A stretch of DNA of 64,000 bases from Streptomyces fildesensis (GTDB lineage Bacteria; Actinomycetota; Actinomycetes; Streptomycetales; Streptomycetaceae). How positions within the stretch are numbered: the stretch's first letter is position 1; each line of letters begins with the position of its first letter. The notes beneath the pieces were generated by a model, which made no database searches, had not been told where the DNA came from, and saw only the letters and a program-made list of their open reading frames with translations. The DNA lies in the NCBI RefSeq assembly GCF_016107395.1, contig NZ_JAAIKO010000003.1:395128-459127 (forward strand), read 5' to 3'. The position numbers were made by a program, and so were the translations under genes. This document shows, one piece after another, positions 29,238 through 38,370 of this stretch.

Positions 29238-29687
29238 TCACACCTTGAGGTCGTCGGTGGTCCTGGACTCCAGGGGGCGCGGATGCGGCTTGACGCTCTG
29301 GAGTACGGCTGCCGTCTGCTTGGCCGAGGCGATGCTGCGCTCCGGCTTCTTCACCTTCTTGAACTTCGCCCGCGCGAACACCCCGAGGATCAGGGCGATC
29401 AGCACGTACGCGCCGCCGACGATCAGGAACGACCAGGCCAGACCCAGCCCGAGGGCGTGGATGCCGTAGGCCGCCGCCATGCTGAACATCGGCAGGGCGA
29501 AGAACGCCAGGGTGACGGCGCCCACGATCGCGCCGCTGCCGAGGCCGACCCGCTTGACGTCCTCACGCAGTTCCGCTTTGGCGAGGGCGATCTCGTCATG
29601 CACCAGGGCGGACATCTCCGCCGTGGCGGAGGCGAACAGCTGTCCGAGACTGCGGCTCGCGCCCTCGGCCTGCTCCACTGCGCTCAT
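29238..29687 (-). CDS. Actinobacterial holin-X/phage-holin-3_6 family membrane protein
   Basis: A 149-residue protein. The N-terminal helix FASATAEMSALVHDEIALAK is typical of this family, followed by two long hydrophobic segments, AIVGAVTLAFFALPMFSMAA near 55 and WSFLIVGGAYVLIALILGVF near 85. The tail is basic. Despite the family name no phage genes are nearby; these proteins are common chromosomal membrane proteins of unknown role. GGAGGATGCG precedes the ATG. It is followed by the epoxide-hydrolase-like gene in the same transcription unit. Confidence 0.87.
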   Translation of the reverse strand: MSAVEQAEGASRSLGQLFASATAEMSALVHDEIALAKAELREDVKRVGLGSGAIVGAVTLAFFALPMFSMAAAYGIHALGLGLAWSFLIVGGAYVLIALILGVFARAKFKKVKKPERSIASAKQTAAVLQSVKPHPRPLESRTTDDLKV

Positions 29688-29756
29688 CGCATCCTCCGTC
29701 GGTATCCGTCATGCCCGGCTACCAGGTGGTAGGGACTGTTACCCACAGATCATGCC

Positions 29757-31175
29757 TCAGTCCCCGTCACCCGCGCCTCTGACCCGGGCCAGTTCGGCGA
29801 GCCTGCGGTGCTCGACGGCCTTCCGTTCGAGGATCTCGGCCATCCGCAGGTGGTACTCCGGCTTGTCCTGCTCGTAGATGTCCGGGATGCCGTCCCCGTC
29901 CTCGTCGCGCTCCTCCTCCTCGCACATCGCCCGGTACTTGTTGTTGCGGAGCTTGAGCAGGATGCCCGCGATGACGGCCGCGATCAGGGACCCGATCAGG
30001 ACGGCCGCCTTCACCTCGTCGGCCAGCACCGGGTCCTCGTCGAAGGCGAGTTCGCCGATCAGCAGCGACACGGTGAAACCGATCCCGGCCAGTGAGGCGA
30101 CGGCGAGCACATCGGGCCAGCGGAGCTCCGGGTTGAGCTCCGCCCGGGTGAACCGGGCCGCGAGCCACGTGCCGCCGAACACGCCCAGGGTCTTGCCGGC
30201 CACCAGGCCGAGCACCACGCCGAGCGTCTCGGGCTGGGAGAAGACATCGGTGAGCGCGCTGCCGGAGACGGCGACACCTGCCGAGAAGAGGGCGAACAGC
30301 GGCACCGCCAGGCCGGCGGAGACGGGGCGCACCAGGTGCTCGACGTGCTCGCCCGGAGAGTGCTCCTCGCCCTCCCGGCGGGTACAGCGCAGCATCAGGC
30401 CCATGGCGACGCCCGCGATCGTGGCGTGCACGCCGCTGTTGTACATCAGCCCCCAGATGACCAGGGCGAGCGGCAGGTAGATGTACCAGCCGCGCACTTC
30501 CTTGCGGAGCAACAGCCAGAAGACCAGCAGGCCGAGCACAGCGCAGCCGAGGGCCACGAAGTTGATCGACGAGGTGAAGAAGACCGCGATGATCAGGATC
30601 GCGAAGAGGTCGTCGACGACGGCGAGCGTCAGCAGGAAGGCGCGCAGCGCGGACGGCAGCGAGGTGCCGATGACCGCGAGCACGGCCAGCGCGAAGGCGA
30701 TGTCGGTGGCGGTCGGGACCGCCCAGCCGTCGAGCGCGCCGCCGCCGACGGTGTTGACCACCACGTAGACGAGCGCGGGTACGGCCATGCCGCAGACGGC
30801 GGCGATGACCGGGAGCGCCGCGGCGGACGGCGTCCGCAGCTCACCGGCGACCAGCTCGCGCTTGAGCTCGATCCCGGCGACGAAGAAGAAGACGGCGAGC
30901 AGCCCGTCGGCCGCCCAGTGCTGCACCGACAGGTCCAGCCCCAGGGAGGACGGGCCGAAGTGGAATTCCCTGACCGTCTCGTAGGTGTGGTGCGCCGGGG
31001 TGTTGGCCCAGATCAGCGCGGCGACGGCGGCGATGAGCAACAGGATGCCGCCCACGGTCTCGGCGCGCAGTGCGTCGGCGACGAAGGTCCGCTCGGGGAG
31101 GGACAGCCGGCCGAGGAGGACGGAACGGCGGGTGGGCGCGGTCGCGGGCTGGTCGGTCGCGGGTCGCTCGGTCAC
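29757..31175 (-). CDS. nhaA: NhaA-type Na+/H+ antiporter with charged C-terminal extension
   Basis: A 472-residue antiporter exchanging external protons for cytosolic sodium. About twelve helices span residues 45-405. The paired aspartates of the ion site are in LAVVDDLFAI near 180, and VPTATDIAFALAVL near 155 is also family-typical. The last ~60 residues are hydrophilic, beginning CEEEERDEDGDGIPDIYEQD, where DxDxDGxxD resembles a calcium-binding loop not found in E. coli NhaA. The GTG at 31175 has GGAGGT 10 nt upstream; an in-frame upstream start is rejected. Confidence 0.93.
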   Translation of the reverse strand: MTERPATDQPATAPTRRSVLLGRLSLPERTFVADALRAETVGGILLLIAAVAALIWANTPAHHTYETVREFHFGPSSLGLDLSVQHWAADGLLAVFFFVAGIELKRELVAGELRTPSAAALPVIAAVCGMAVPALVYVVVNTVGGGALDGWAVPTATDIAFALAVLAVIGTSLPSALRAFLLTLAVVDDLFAILIIAVFFTSSINFVALGCAVLGLLVFWLLLRKEVRGWYIYLPLALVIWGLMYNSGVHATIAGVAMGLMLRCTRREGEEHSPGEHVEHLVRPVSAGLAVPLFALFSAGVAVSGSALTDVFSQPETLGVVLGLVAGKTLGVFGGTWLAARFTRAELNPELRWPDVLAVASLAGIGFTVSLLIGELAFDEDPVLADEVKAAVLIGSLIAAVIAGILLKLRNNKYRAMCEEEERDEDGDGIPDIYEQDKPEYHLRMAEILERKAVEHRRLAELARVRGAGDGD

Positions 31176-31338
31176 AGGTCGAAGACCTCCGGTCGGTCGG
31201 TCATCCACTGGACATGGCTGACTCCGTTGCCGACCAGACTTCCCGGCGCACCTTGTGTACTGACGCGTTCCTGACGCGGGGACCAGCTTATCGGGTCACG
31301 CGCTGTGCCGTCCGGCGATCGTCATATTACGGACATGA

Positions 31339-31367
31339 GGGGCTCCCGGCCTGCTGCCGGGAGCCCC
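31339..31367 (-). terminator. Hairpin terminator after acs
   Basis: GGGGCTCCCGGC (31339-31350) pairs perfectly with GCCGGGAGCCCC (31356-31367) across a 5-nt loop, 35 bp past the acs stop. Confidence 0.8.
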
Positions 31368-31401
31368 TTGTCGGCCGTCCGGACCCTCTCAGGCCCTGCG
31401 G

Positions 31402-33360
31402 TCAGTCCTCGCTGGTCGCGCCCGGCAGGTTGGTCTGGATCAGATCCATCACCGAGGAGTCCGTCAGCGTGGTGACGTCACCGAGCTCGCGGTTCTCGGC
31501 GACGTCGCGGAGCAGCCGGCGCATGATCTTGCCGGAACGGGTCTTCGGCAGCTCGCTGACGATCAGGATGCGCTTGGGCTTCGCGATCGGGCCCAGCGTC
31601 TTCCCGACGTGGTCGCGCAGCTCGGCGACGAGCGTGTCGGAGTCCGAGGCGGTGCCGCGCAGGATGACGAAAGCGACGATGGCCTGGCCGGTGGTCGCGT
31701 CGGTCGCGCCGACGACCGCCGACTCGGCGACCTTCGGGTGCGAGACGAGCGCCGACTCGACCTCGGTGGTCGAGATGTTGTGGCCCGACACCAGCATCAC
31801 GTCGTCCACCCGGCCGAGCAGCCAGATGTCGCCGTCCTCGTCCTTCTTGGCACCGTCACCCGCGAAGTAGCGGCCCTCGAACCGCGACCAGTAGGTGTCG
31901 ATGTAGCGCTGGTCGTCGCCCCAGATGGTGCGGAGCATCGACGGCCACGGCTCGGTCAGCACCAGGTACCCGCCGGAGCCGTTCGGCACCTCGCGCGCCT
32001 CGTCGTCCACGACGGTGGCGGCGATGCCCGGCAGGGCGCGCTGCGCGGAGCCCGGCTTGGTGGTGGTGGCGCCCGGCAGCGGGCTGATCATCATCGCGCC
32101 GGTCTCGGTCTGCCACCACGTGTCCACGATCGGGCAGCGGTTGCCGCCGATGTGCTCGCGGTACCACATCCACGCCTCGGGGTTGATCGGCTCGCCGACG
32201 CTGCCCAGCACCCGCAGCGAGGACAGGTCGAACTTCGCGGGGATGTCGTCGCCCCACTTCATGAACGTCCGGATCGCGGTGGGCGCGGTGTAGAGGATCG
32301 TCACGCCGTACTTCTGGACGACCTCCCAGAAGCGGCCCTGGTGCGGGGTGTCCGGGGTGCCCTCGTAGATCACCTGGGTGGCGCCGTTGGAGAGCGGCCC
32401 GTAGACGATGTACGAGTGGCCGGTCACCCAGCCGATGTCGGCCGTGCACCAGTAGACATCGGTCTCCGGCTTGAGGTCGAAGACGGCGTGGTGGGTGTAG
32501 GAGGTCTGGGTGAGGTAGCCGCCCGAGGTGTGCAGGATGCCCTTCGGCTTCCCCGTCGTGCCGCTCGTGTAGAGGATGAAGAGCGGGTGCTCGGCGTCGA
32601 ACGCCTGCGGCGTGTGCTCGGCGGACTGCCGCGTGACGATGTCGTGCCACCAGACGTCACGGCCCTCGGTGAACGCTGTCTCCTGGCCGGTACGGCGGAC
32701 CACCAGGACATGCTCGACCTGCGGACACTTGGCGACCGCCTCGTCGATGGCGGGCTTGAGCGCCGACGGCTTGCCGCGCCGGTAGCCGCCGTCGGAGGTG
32801 ATGACGAGCTTGGCGTCGGCGTCCTGGATGCGGGACGCGACGGCGTCGGCCGAGAAGCCGCCGAAGACCACGGAGTGGGCGGCGCCGATCCGGGCGCAGG
32901 CCAGCATCGCGACCACGGCCTCGGGGATCATCGGGAGGTAGACCGCGACCCGGTCGCCGGCCTCGACGCCCAGCTCGGTGAGCGCGTTGGCGGCCCGGCT
33001 GACCTCGTCCTTGAGCTCGGCGTAGGTGAGCGAGCGGCTGTCGCCGGGCTCGCCCTCGAAGTGGATGGCGACCCGGTCGCCGTTGCCCGCCTCGACATGG
33101 CGGTCGACGCAGTTGTACGCCACGTTGAGCTTGCCGTCGGCGAACCACTTGGCGAACGGCGGGTTCGACCAGTCCAGCGTCTCGGTCGGCTCGGTGTCCC
33201 AGCTCAGCCGGCGCGCCTGCTCGGCCCAGAAGGCCGGGCGGTCGGACTCGGCCTGTGCGTACGCATCCGCGGTGACGTTGGCGGATGCGGCCAGCTCGGC
33301 CGGCGGAGCGAAACGCCGCTCCTCCTTCAACAGATTGGCCAGGCTCTCGTTGCTGCTCAC
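31402..33360 (-). CDS. acs: Acetyl-CoA synthetase (AMP-forming)
   Basis: A 652-residue enzyme making acetyl-CoA from acetate through acetyl-AMP. The phosphate loop ILYTSGTTGKPKGILHT is near 265, the aromatic motif VDTWWQTETGAMM near 415, and the hinge LLGRVDDVMLVSGHN near 525. The catalytic lysine is in LPKTRSGKIMRR, at about residue 611; in Streptomyces relatives this lysine is acetylated to switch the enzyme off. AAGGAG precedes the GTG start. The gene is monocistronic, with a hairpin terminator and a possible upstream promoter. Confidence 0.97.
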   Translation of the reverse strand: MSSNESLANLLKEERRFAPPAELAASANVTADAYAQAESDRPAFWAEQARRLSWDTEPTETLDWSNPPFAKWFADGKLNVAYNCVDRHVEAGNGDRVAIHFEGEPGDSRSLTYAELKDEVSRAANALTELGVEAGDRVAVYLPMIPEAVVAMLACARIGAAHSVVFGGFSADAVASRIQDADAKLVITSDGGYRRGKPSALKPAIDEAVAKCPQVEHVLVVRRTGQETAFTEGRDVWWHDIVTRQSAEHTPQAFDAEHPLFILYTSGTTGKPKGILHTSGGYLTQTSYTHHAVFDLKPETDVYWCTADIGWVTGHSYIVYGPLSNGATQVIYEGTPDTPHQGRFWEVVQKYGVTILYTAPTAIRTFMKWGDDIPAKFDLSSLRVLGSVGEPINPEAWMWYREHIGGNRCPIVDTWWQTETGAMMISPLPGATTTKPGSAQRALPGIAATVVDDEAREVPNGSGGYLVLTEPWPSMLRTIWGDDQRYIDTYWSRFEGRYFAGDGAKKDEDGDIWLLGRVDDVMLVSGHNISTTEVESALVSHPKVAESAVVGATDATTGQAIVAFVILRGTASDSDTLVAELRDHVGKTLGPIAKPKRILIVSELPKTRSGKIMRRLLRDVAENRELGDVTTLTDSSVMDLIQTNLPGATSED

Positions 33361-33399
33361 GCCAACTCCTTGTCAGACTGTCCCAGATGTCCCGGCCAT

Positions 33400-33428
33400 A
33401 GCTCATCAGGCCGCGGGCGCGATGACAA
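33400..33428 (-). promoter_or_regulatory. Possible acs promoter
   Basis: On the minus strand TTGTCA (33423-33428) and TGAGCT (33400-33405) are separated by 17 bp, upstream of the acs GTG. The -10 match is weak. Confidence 0.3.
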
Positions 33429-33464
33429 GAGTCGCAGGATAATTGGTTTAGACCTGTAGCGTGA

Positions 33465-33484
33465 GCGGCCCCGTTCGGGGCCGC
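33465..33484 (-). terminator. Hairpin terminator after the SulP-carbonic anhydrase gene
   Basis: GCGGCCCC (33465-33472) pairs with GGGGCCGC (33477-33484) around a GTTC tetraloop, about 36 bp past the stop. Confidence 0.7.
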
Positions 33485-33520
33485 GCGGCGTGTCGCTCCG
33501 CCGCCCGGCCCCGGCCGGTG

Positions 33521-35731
33521 TCAGACCGCGTCCAGCACCTCCGGATGCACCGCCGAGAACGCCCCCGTGGCGTGGTCCAGGACGTACGCCTGGGCCTCGG
33601 CGACATGGAAGTACATGCCCTGGAGCTCGAGCTTCCCCTCCGCGTAGCGGCGGGCCACGCACGGGTGGTCCAGCAGGTGCTCCAGCTGTTGGACCACGTT
33701 GGCCAGGCTCAGCCGCTCCAGATCGTCGGCCGGTGCCCGGTCCGTCATCCCGGGACCGCCCCGCGCCAGCCGCTCCAGGCTCGGCCGGCCGTGTCGCAGC
33801 CAGCGGGCCAGCGGGGTCTGCGCGCCGGGCGCGTGGTCGCTGCCGAGCAGCGCCTGCATGGCGCCGCAGCCGGAGTGCCCGCAGACCGTGATGCTGCCGA
33901 CCTTCAGTACGTCCACCGCGTACTCGACGGCCGCGGCCACCGAGTCGCAGGAGTTGTCCGAGCCGGGCGGCGGCATCAGATTCCCGACATTGCGGACGGT
34001 GAAGAGGTCGCCGGGACCGCTGGAGGTGATCATGCTGGTCACCAGCCGGGAATCGGCGCAGGTGAGGAAGAGCTGGGTGGGCCGCTGGCCCTCCCGCGCC
34101 AGCCGCGCCAGCTCGTCGCGCACCAGGGGTGCGGTGTTGCGCTGGAAGTTGCTGACGCCCCCGAGCAGCTGGTTGCCGGCCGGTGCGGTGACGGTGGCGG
34201 CGCTCGGCCGGGTGCAGTGGTGGTTGCGCCACGGCGTCCAGGGCCGGCAGGCGTGCGTGCTCGCCGGTTCGCTGACGGTCCCTCCGTTGCGGTCGCCGAG
34301 CATGGCCCAGCCGCCGCGGGCACGGTGCCGGTCGCACCACGACTGCAGCGCTTCGTACGCCGCGTGGTCCATGAACGAGCCGTCCAGCTCCACGACGGCG
34401 TGCGCTCCGTCCGGCACTTGGGCGAAGGCCCGGGTGAGCCGGGGCACCGCGAGGAACGTCAACTGCCCGCGGGCCCGCACCCGGTAGCCGCCCGCCTCCT
34501 CGGAGACCGTGATACGGGTGCGGGTGAGGCGGCGCAGCGCGGTGAACGCCGCTACCGCGATCCCGGCCACCACGCCCTCCAGTACGCCGAGCAGCAGCAC
34601 GCCGCCGATGGTGGTGACGTACACCGGGAACTCCTGGTGCCGCCGTACGTTTTTGATGTGCGCGAAGCTGACCATCTTCACGCCGACGAGCAGGACCAGG
34701 ACGGCGAGGGCGGCGAGCGGGATCAGATCCAGCACGCCGGCCAGCAGGCTCGCGCACAGCACCACCCCCACCCCGTGCAGGACGGTGGACCAGCGCGTCA
34801 CGGCTCCGGCCCGGATGTTCGCCGAGCCGCGCATCGCGCCGCCGGCCACCGGCAGACCGCCGAGCAGCCCGGAGACCACGTTCGACGCGCCCTGGCCGAG
34901 CAGTTCACGGTCGAGCCGCGCGGGTCTGGCCTGCCGGTCCGGGTACGCGGACTGCATCTTGTCGAGCGCGACCGCGGACAGCAGCGATTCCATGCTCGCG
35001 ACGAGGGTGACGGTGACGACCGCGGCGAGCAGGCCGAGCACCGGGCCCTCCGGCAGCCGGGGCAGCACCGGAGCGTTCCACGACGGCAGATCGACGCGCG
35101 GCACGGTCAGCGCGAGACCAGCGGCCGTGGCGGCGGCGACCGCCGCCAGCGCCGCCGGGACCGCCCGCAGCGCGCGCACGGCTCTGTTTCTGACGTTCTT
35201 TCCGGGCAGCCGGGGCCAGCCGACGAGGACGACGGCGGTGAGCGCGCCGATCCCCAGGGTGGCCGGGCTGGTGGCCGCCAACTGGCGTGGCAGCGCACCG
35301 AGGTTGGCCAGGGCGGAGCCCTGAGCGGTGCCGCCGAGGATGACGTGCAATTGCCCGACGGCGATGGACACGCCGATCCCGGCGAGCATGCCGTGCACGA
35401 TGGCGGGGCTGACGACGAGCGCGGCCCGCGCCACCCGCAGGGCGCCGAGGGCGACCTGGGAGAGGCCGGCGAGCACGGTGATGGCGCAGGTGGTGCGCCA
35501 TCCGTAGCGCTGTACGAGTTCGGCGGTGACGACCACGAGGCTGGTGGCAGCCCCGCTGACCTGCAACGGGGCCCCGCCGAGCAGCCCGGCGACGATACCG
35601 CCGACGGCTGCGGCGACAAGGCCGGACTGGAGGGGCGCACCGGTGGCGAGGGCGATACCGAGCGACAGCGGCACGGCGATCAGAAAGACAGTGATCGAGG
35701 CGGACAGATCGGACCTGTGAGGCGTCTGCAT
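33521..35731 (-). CDS. SulP anion transporter fused to beta-carbonic anhydrase
   Basis: A 736-residue two-part protein. Residues ~5-400 are about eleven helices of the SulP family, including ITVFLIAVPLSLGIALATG and MESLLSAVALDKM. A STAS-like segment (about 415-470) has VVELDGSFMDHAAYEAL. From ~515 a beta-carbonic anhydrase follows, with zinc ligands in CADSRL (Cys558, Asp560) and CGHSGCGA (His619, Cys622). The fusion suggests coupled bicarbonate uptake and CO2 hydration, as proposed for other SulP-CA fusions. AAGGAG precedes the ATG. It is divergent from the deacetylase-like lipoprotein gene. Confidence 0.94.
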   Translation of the reverse strand: MQTPHRSDLSASITVFLIAVPLSLGIALATGAPLQSGLVAAAVGGIVAGLLGGAPLQVSGAATSLVVVTAELVQRYGWRTTCAITVLAGLSQVALGALRVARAALVVSPAIVHGMLAGIGVSIAVGQLHVILGGTAQGSALANLGALPRQLAATSPATLGIGALTAVVLVGWPRLPGKNVRNRAVRALRAVPAALAAVAAATAAGLALTVPRVDLPSWNAPVLPRLPEGPVLGLLAAVVTVTLVASMESLLSAVALDKMQSAYPDRQARPARLDRELLGQGASNVVSGLLGGLPVAGGAMRGSANIRAGAVTRWSTVLHGVGVVLCASLLAGVLDLIPLAALAVLVLLVGVKMVSFAHIKNVRRHQEFPVYVTTIGGVLLLGVLEGVVAGIAVAAFTALRRLTRTRITVSEEAGGYRVRARGQLTFLAVPRLTRAFAQVPDGAHAVVELDGSFMDHAAYEALQSWCDRHRARGGWAMLGDRNGGTVSEPASTHACRPWTPWRNHHCTRPSAATVTAPAGNQLLGGVSNFQRNTAPLVRDELARLAREGQRPTQLFLTCADSRLVTSMITSSGPGDLFTVRNVGNLMPPPGSDNSCDSVAAAVEYAVDVLKVGSITVCGHSGCGAMQALLGSDHAPGAQTPLARWLRHGRPSLERLARGGPGMTDRAPADDLERLSLANVVQQLEHLLDHPCVARRYAEGKLELQGMYFHVAEAQAYVLDHATGAFSAVHPEVLDAV

Positions 35732-35786
35732 GGTTCCCGTCTCCTTCAGGGCGGCGGGACGTGGTAGCCGTACGTAACTGTATGGC

Positions 35787-35815
35787 TACTCTCAAGCGTC
35801 GGTAAAAGGAGAGTA
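35787..35815 (+). promoter_or_regulatory. Inverted repeat covering a strong ribosome site
   Basis: TACTCTC (35787-35793) and GAGAGTA (35809-35815) are perfect inverted copies; the second overlaps the AAAGGAG ribosome site of a 21-codon ORF. It may be an operator for the divergent transporter or a translational switch. Confidence 0.4.
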
Positions 35816-35881
35816 ATGCGGATATACGGTTCGGTGAAGTCCGTAGATCCACTCGGGCGGAGATTTGCTCCTATCGGGTGA
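35816..35881 (+). CDS. Possible 21-residue leader peptide
   Basis: An ATG at 35816 follows AAAAGGAG by 4 nt and opens 21 codons ending TGA at 35879-35881 (peptide MRIYGSVKSVDPLGRRFAPI plus Gly). The ribosome site is the best in the 247-bp divergent gap. The peptide has no Cys, Trp or repeated residue that would suggest attenuation. It may be chance. Confidence 0.25.
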   Translation: MRIYGSVKSVDPLGRRFAPIG

Positions 35882-35978
35882 ATCGGGGAGTGGTTTGGCC
35901 GGTCGTGACGGCCAAATCGCGGGAGCATGTCAGTTTTTGCTCTCGAATCCCTGCTCTCCCCTTTGGATCGAGGTTCGT

Positions 35979-37280
35979 ATGCATTCCATGCGGAAGACCA
36001 CGGCCCTGGCGGCTGTAACCGCGTTGGCATTCGGCGCGGTGGGTTGTTCGAGCGGTTCCAGCGGTTCCAGTTCGGGAGGGTCCGGGCAGAGCAGCCGGCA
36101 GCACGACGGTCCTGCCGCGGCCGTGCAGAAACCACCGGCGCGGGTGATGAAGCTGATCGGCGACGGCTCCACCGCCGAGACCGGGGCGCAGCCCAACCAG
36201 CCCAAGTTCGAGCGGCTCGCGCCGGGCGAGAAGCCCCCGCAGTTCGTCGTCTTCTCCTGGGACGGCGCGGGAGAGGACAGCCAGAAGCTGTTCTCGCACT
36301 TCCGCGAGGTCGGCAAGGAGAACAACGCGGCCATGACGTACTTCCTCAGCGGCGTCTACCTGCTGCCCGGGGACCGCAAGGAGGTCTACGCGCCGCCGCG
36401 GCACTCGCGCGGTGCCTCCGACATCGGCTTCACCGACCGCCCGGAGATGACCGACACGCTGCAGCAGATCCGGCTGGCGTGGCAGGACGGCAGCGAGATC
36501 GGCACCCACTTCAACGGCCACTTCTGCGGCCCGAACGGCGGGGTCGGCACCTGGTCGTCCGAGGAGTGGAAGAGCGAGATCGAGCAGGCCGAGGGCTTCG
36601 TCAAGAACTGGAAGACGAACAGCGGCCTCACCCAGCTCGCCCCGCTGCCGTTCGACTACAGCAAGGAGCTGGTCGGCGGCCGCGCCCCCTGTCTGGAGGG
36701 CCAGCGGAACCTGATCCCGGCCGCCAAGGCGATGGGCTTCCGCTACGACGCCAGCTCGGTCGGCGGGCGGCAGGTCTGGCCCTCGCAGATCGACGGCGTC
36801 TGGGACTTCCCGCTCCAGGACATCCCGGTCCCCGGCCGCGCCTTCGAGACGCTGTCCATGGACTACAACTTCCTGGCCAACCAGTCCGGCACCACCAAGG
36901 GCGACCCGTCGATGCGCGACTACTGGGGCCGGCAGATGGAGAACGGCCTGGCCGCCGCCTTCGACCGCGCCTACACGGGCAACCGGGCGCCGATGTTCGT
37001 CGGCAACCACTTCGAGTCGTGGAACGGCGGCGTCTACATGAAGGCCGTCGAGTCCACCATCAAGTCGGTGTGCAACAAGGACGGCGTGCGGTGCGTGTCG
37101 TTCAAGCAGATGGCGGACTGGATGGACGCGCAGGACCCGGCCGTGCTGCAGAAGCTGCGCACGCTGGACGTCGGGCAGGCGCCGAAGGAGGGCTGGCCGG
37201 CCCTCCTCGCGGCACCTGCGGCCCCTGGCGCGCCTGCGGCTTCGGCGGGCGCCGCCGGACCCGGGTCGAGGGTCAGCTAG
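35979..37280 (+). CDS. Lipoprotein related to polysaccharide deacetylases
   Basis: A 433-residue exported protein. The signal peptide ends at a lipobox-like GAVGC at residue ~23, followed by a Ser/Gly-rich linker. The body resembles a NodB-type barrel: VVFSWDGAGEDSQKLFSHF near 85, a TYFLSGVYLLPGDR strand, and EIGTHFNGHFCGPNGG near 170 with paired His. Catalytic metal residues are only partly evident, so it could be a non-catalytic relative. The ATG at 35979 has GAGG 5 nt upstream; a second ATG is three codons later. It converges on, and overlaps by 8 nt, the next gene. Confidence 0.75.
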   Translation: MHSMRKTTALAAVTALAFGAVGCSSGSSGSSSGGSGQSSRQHDGPAAAVQKPPARVMKLIGDGSTAETGAQPNQPKFERLAPGEKPPQFVVFSWDGAGEDSQKLFSHFREVGKENNAAMTYFLSGVYLLPGDRKEVYAPPRHSRGASDIGFTDRPEMTDTLQQIRLAWQDGSEIGTHFNGHFCGPNGGVGTWSSEEWKSEIEQAEGFVKNWKTNSGLTQLAPLPFDYSKELVGGRAPCLEGQRNLIPAAKAMGFRYDASSVGGRQVWPSQIDGVWDFPLQDIPVPGRAFETLSMDYNFLANQSGTTKGDPSMRDYWGRQMENGLAAAFDRAYTGNRAPMFVGNHFESWNGGVYMKAVESTIKSVCNKDGVRCVSFKQMADWMDAQDPAVLQKLRTLDVGQAPKEGWPALLAAPAAPGAPAASAGAAGPGSRVS

Positions 37281-38277
37281 GCGACAGCGCGCCGGCGGCG
37301 GTCATCGCCCCGGCCTCGCCGAGGACGAAGACGGGGTCGACCTGGGATGCCAGGTCGGCGCCCGTCTTGGCGTTGCCCCAGCTCTCCGCGTTCTTCAGAT
37401 GGAAGTGCACCATCTGGCGGGTGTAGCGGTCCCAGTCGCGCGCGTCGTACGAGGCGTCGGCCGTCTCGTGCATCGTCCGCAGCGCGCGGCGGTTGGTCTC
37501 CTCCAGCAGCTCGAAGCTCGGCGGACGGCCCTTCTCCATCGCGCGCACCCAGTCGGAGTGGCCGACGGTGGCCAGCAGGTCGTCACCCGTCTCGTCGCGC
37601 AGGAACGCCAGGTCGTCGGGGCCCTGCACCTTGTTGCCGATGACGCGCAGCGCTACGCCGAAGTCGCGGGCGTACTCCTTGTACTGGCGGTAGACGGCGA
37701 CGCCCTTGCGGGTCGGCTCGGCGACCAGGAACGTCATGTCGAACCGGGTGAACATCCCGGAGGCGAACGAGTCGCTGCCGGCCGTCATGTCCACCACGAC
37801 GTACTCGCCGCGCCCGTCGGTCAGATGGTTCAGGCACAGTTCCACCGCTCCGACCTTGGAGTGGTAGCAGGCGACGCCGAGGTCGGACTCGTTGAACGGG
37901 CCGGTCGCCATCAGCTGCACATGGGCGCCGTCGTCCAGGGGGACGGTGCGGGCGCACGCGGCGTAGACCGGGTTCTCCTCGACCACCCGCAGCAGGCGTG
38001 AGCCGCTGCCCGGCGGAGTCGTCTTGATCATGGTCTCGACGGAGGCGATCCGCGGGTTGGTGCCCCGCAGGTACTCCTTGATCTCCGGCAGGTGGGCGCC
38101 CATCGCGGGGAACGCGGCGGCCTCCGCCTCGTCCAGGCCGAGGGCCGGGCCGAGGTGCTGGTTGATGTCCGCGTCAACGGCGACGACGGGCACGCGGGCG
38201 TCCGCGAGGTGGCGGATGAACAGGGAGGACAGCGTGGTCTTGCCGCTGCCGCCCTTTCCAACGAAAGCGATCTTCAT
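37273..38277 (-). CDS. CooC/MinD-like P-loop ATPase
   Basis: A 334-residue ATPase with the deviant Walker A VGKGGSGKTTLSSLF at residue 5, VDADINQHLGPALGL near 38, and the switch segment VVVDMTAGSDSFASG near 158. The pattern matches CooC-type maturation ATPases, which help insert nickel into CO dehydrogenase. No such dehydrogenase is nearby, so the client is unknown. The ATG is preceded by TACTCT at 8 nt, suggesting a leaderless transcript. It is divergent from the Fic-like gene 106 bp away and overlaps the deacetylase-like gene at the 3' end. Confidence 0.85.
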   Translation of the reverse strand: MKIAFVGKGGSGKTTLSSLFIRHLADARVPVVAVDADINQHLGPALGLDEAEAAAFPAMGAHLPEIKEYLRGTNPRIASVETMIKTTPPGSGSRLLRVVEENPVYAACARTVPLDDGAHVQLMATGPFNESDLGVACYHSKVGAVELCLNHLTDGRGEYVVVDMTAGSDSFASGMFTRFDMTFLVAEPTRKGVAVYRQYKEYARDFGVALRVIGNKVQGPDDLAFLRDETGDDLLATVGHSDWVRAMEKGRPPSFELLEETNRRALRTMHETADASYDARDWDRYTRQMVHFHLKNAESWGNAKTGADLASQVDPVFVLGEAGAMTAAGALSPS

Positions 38278-38285
38278 GTTCGCCA

Positions 38286-38291
38286 AGAGTA
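38286..38291 (-). promoter_or_regulatory. -10 box TACTCT of the CooC-like gene
   Basis: TACTCT on the minus strand ends 8 nt before the ATG at 38277. Confidence 0.5.
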
Positions 38292-38370
38292 GTCGGACAT
38301 CTACGGGCGGTGACGGTCTGGAGTGGGGAAGGCCACTCGATCGGGGTTCATTGGTGCGGTTCGCTGTGCG

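Noticed and set aside
29238..29687. Holin-like gene as evidence of a prophage
   Set aside because: The holin-X family is a common chromosomal actinobacterial protein and no other phage genes are near.
30336..31274. Plus-strand ORF antisense to nhaA
   Set aside because: Asp/Glu/Gln/Arg-rich complement of membrane helices, not a real protein.
31609..35767. Plus-strand ORFs of 616 and 768 codons antisense to acs and SulP-CA
   Set aside because: Mirror images of well-supported minus-strand genes.
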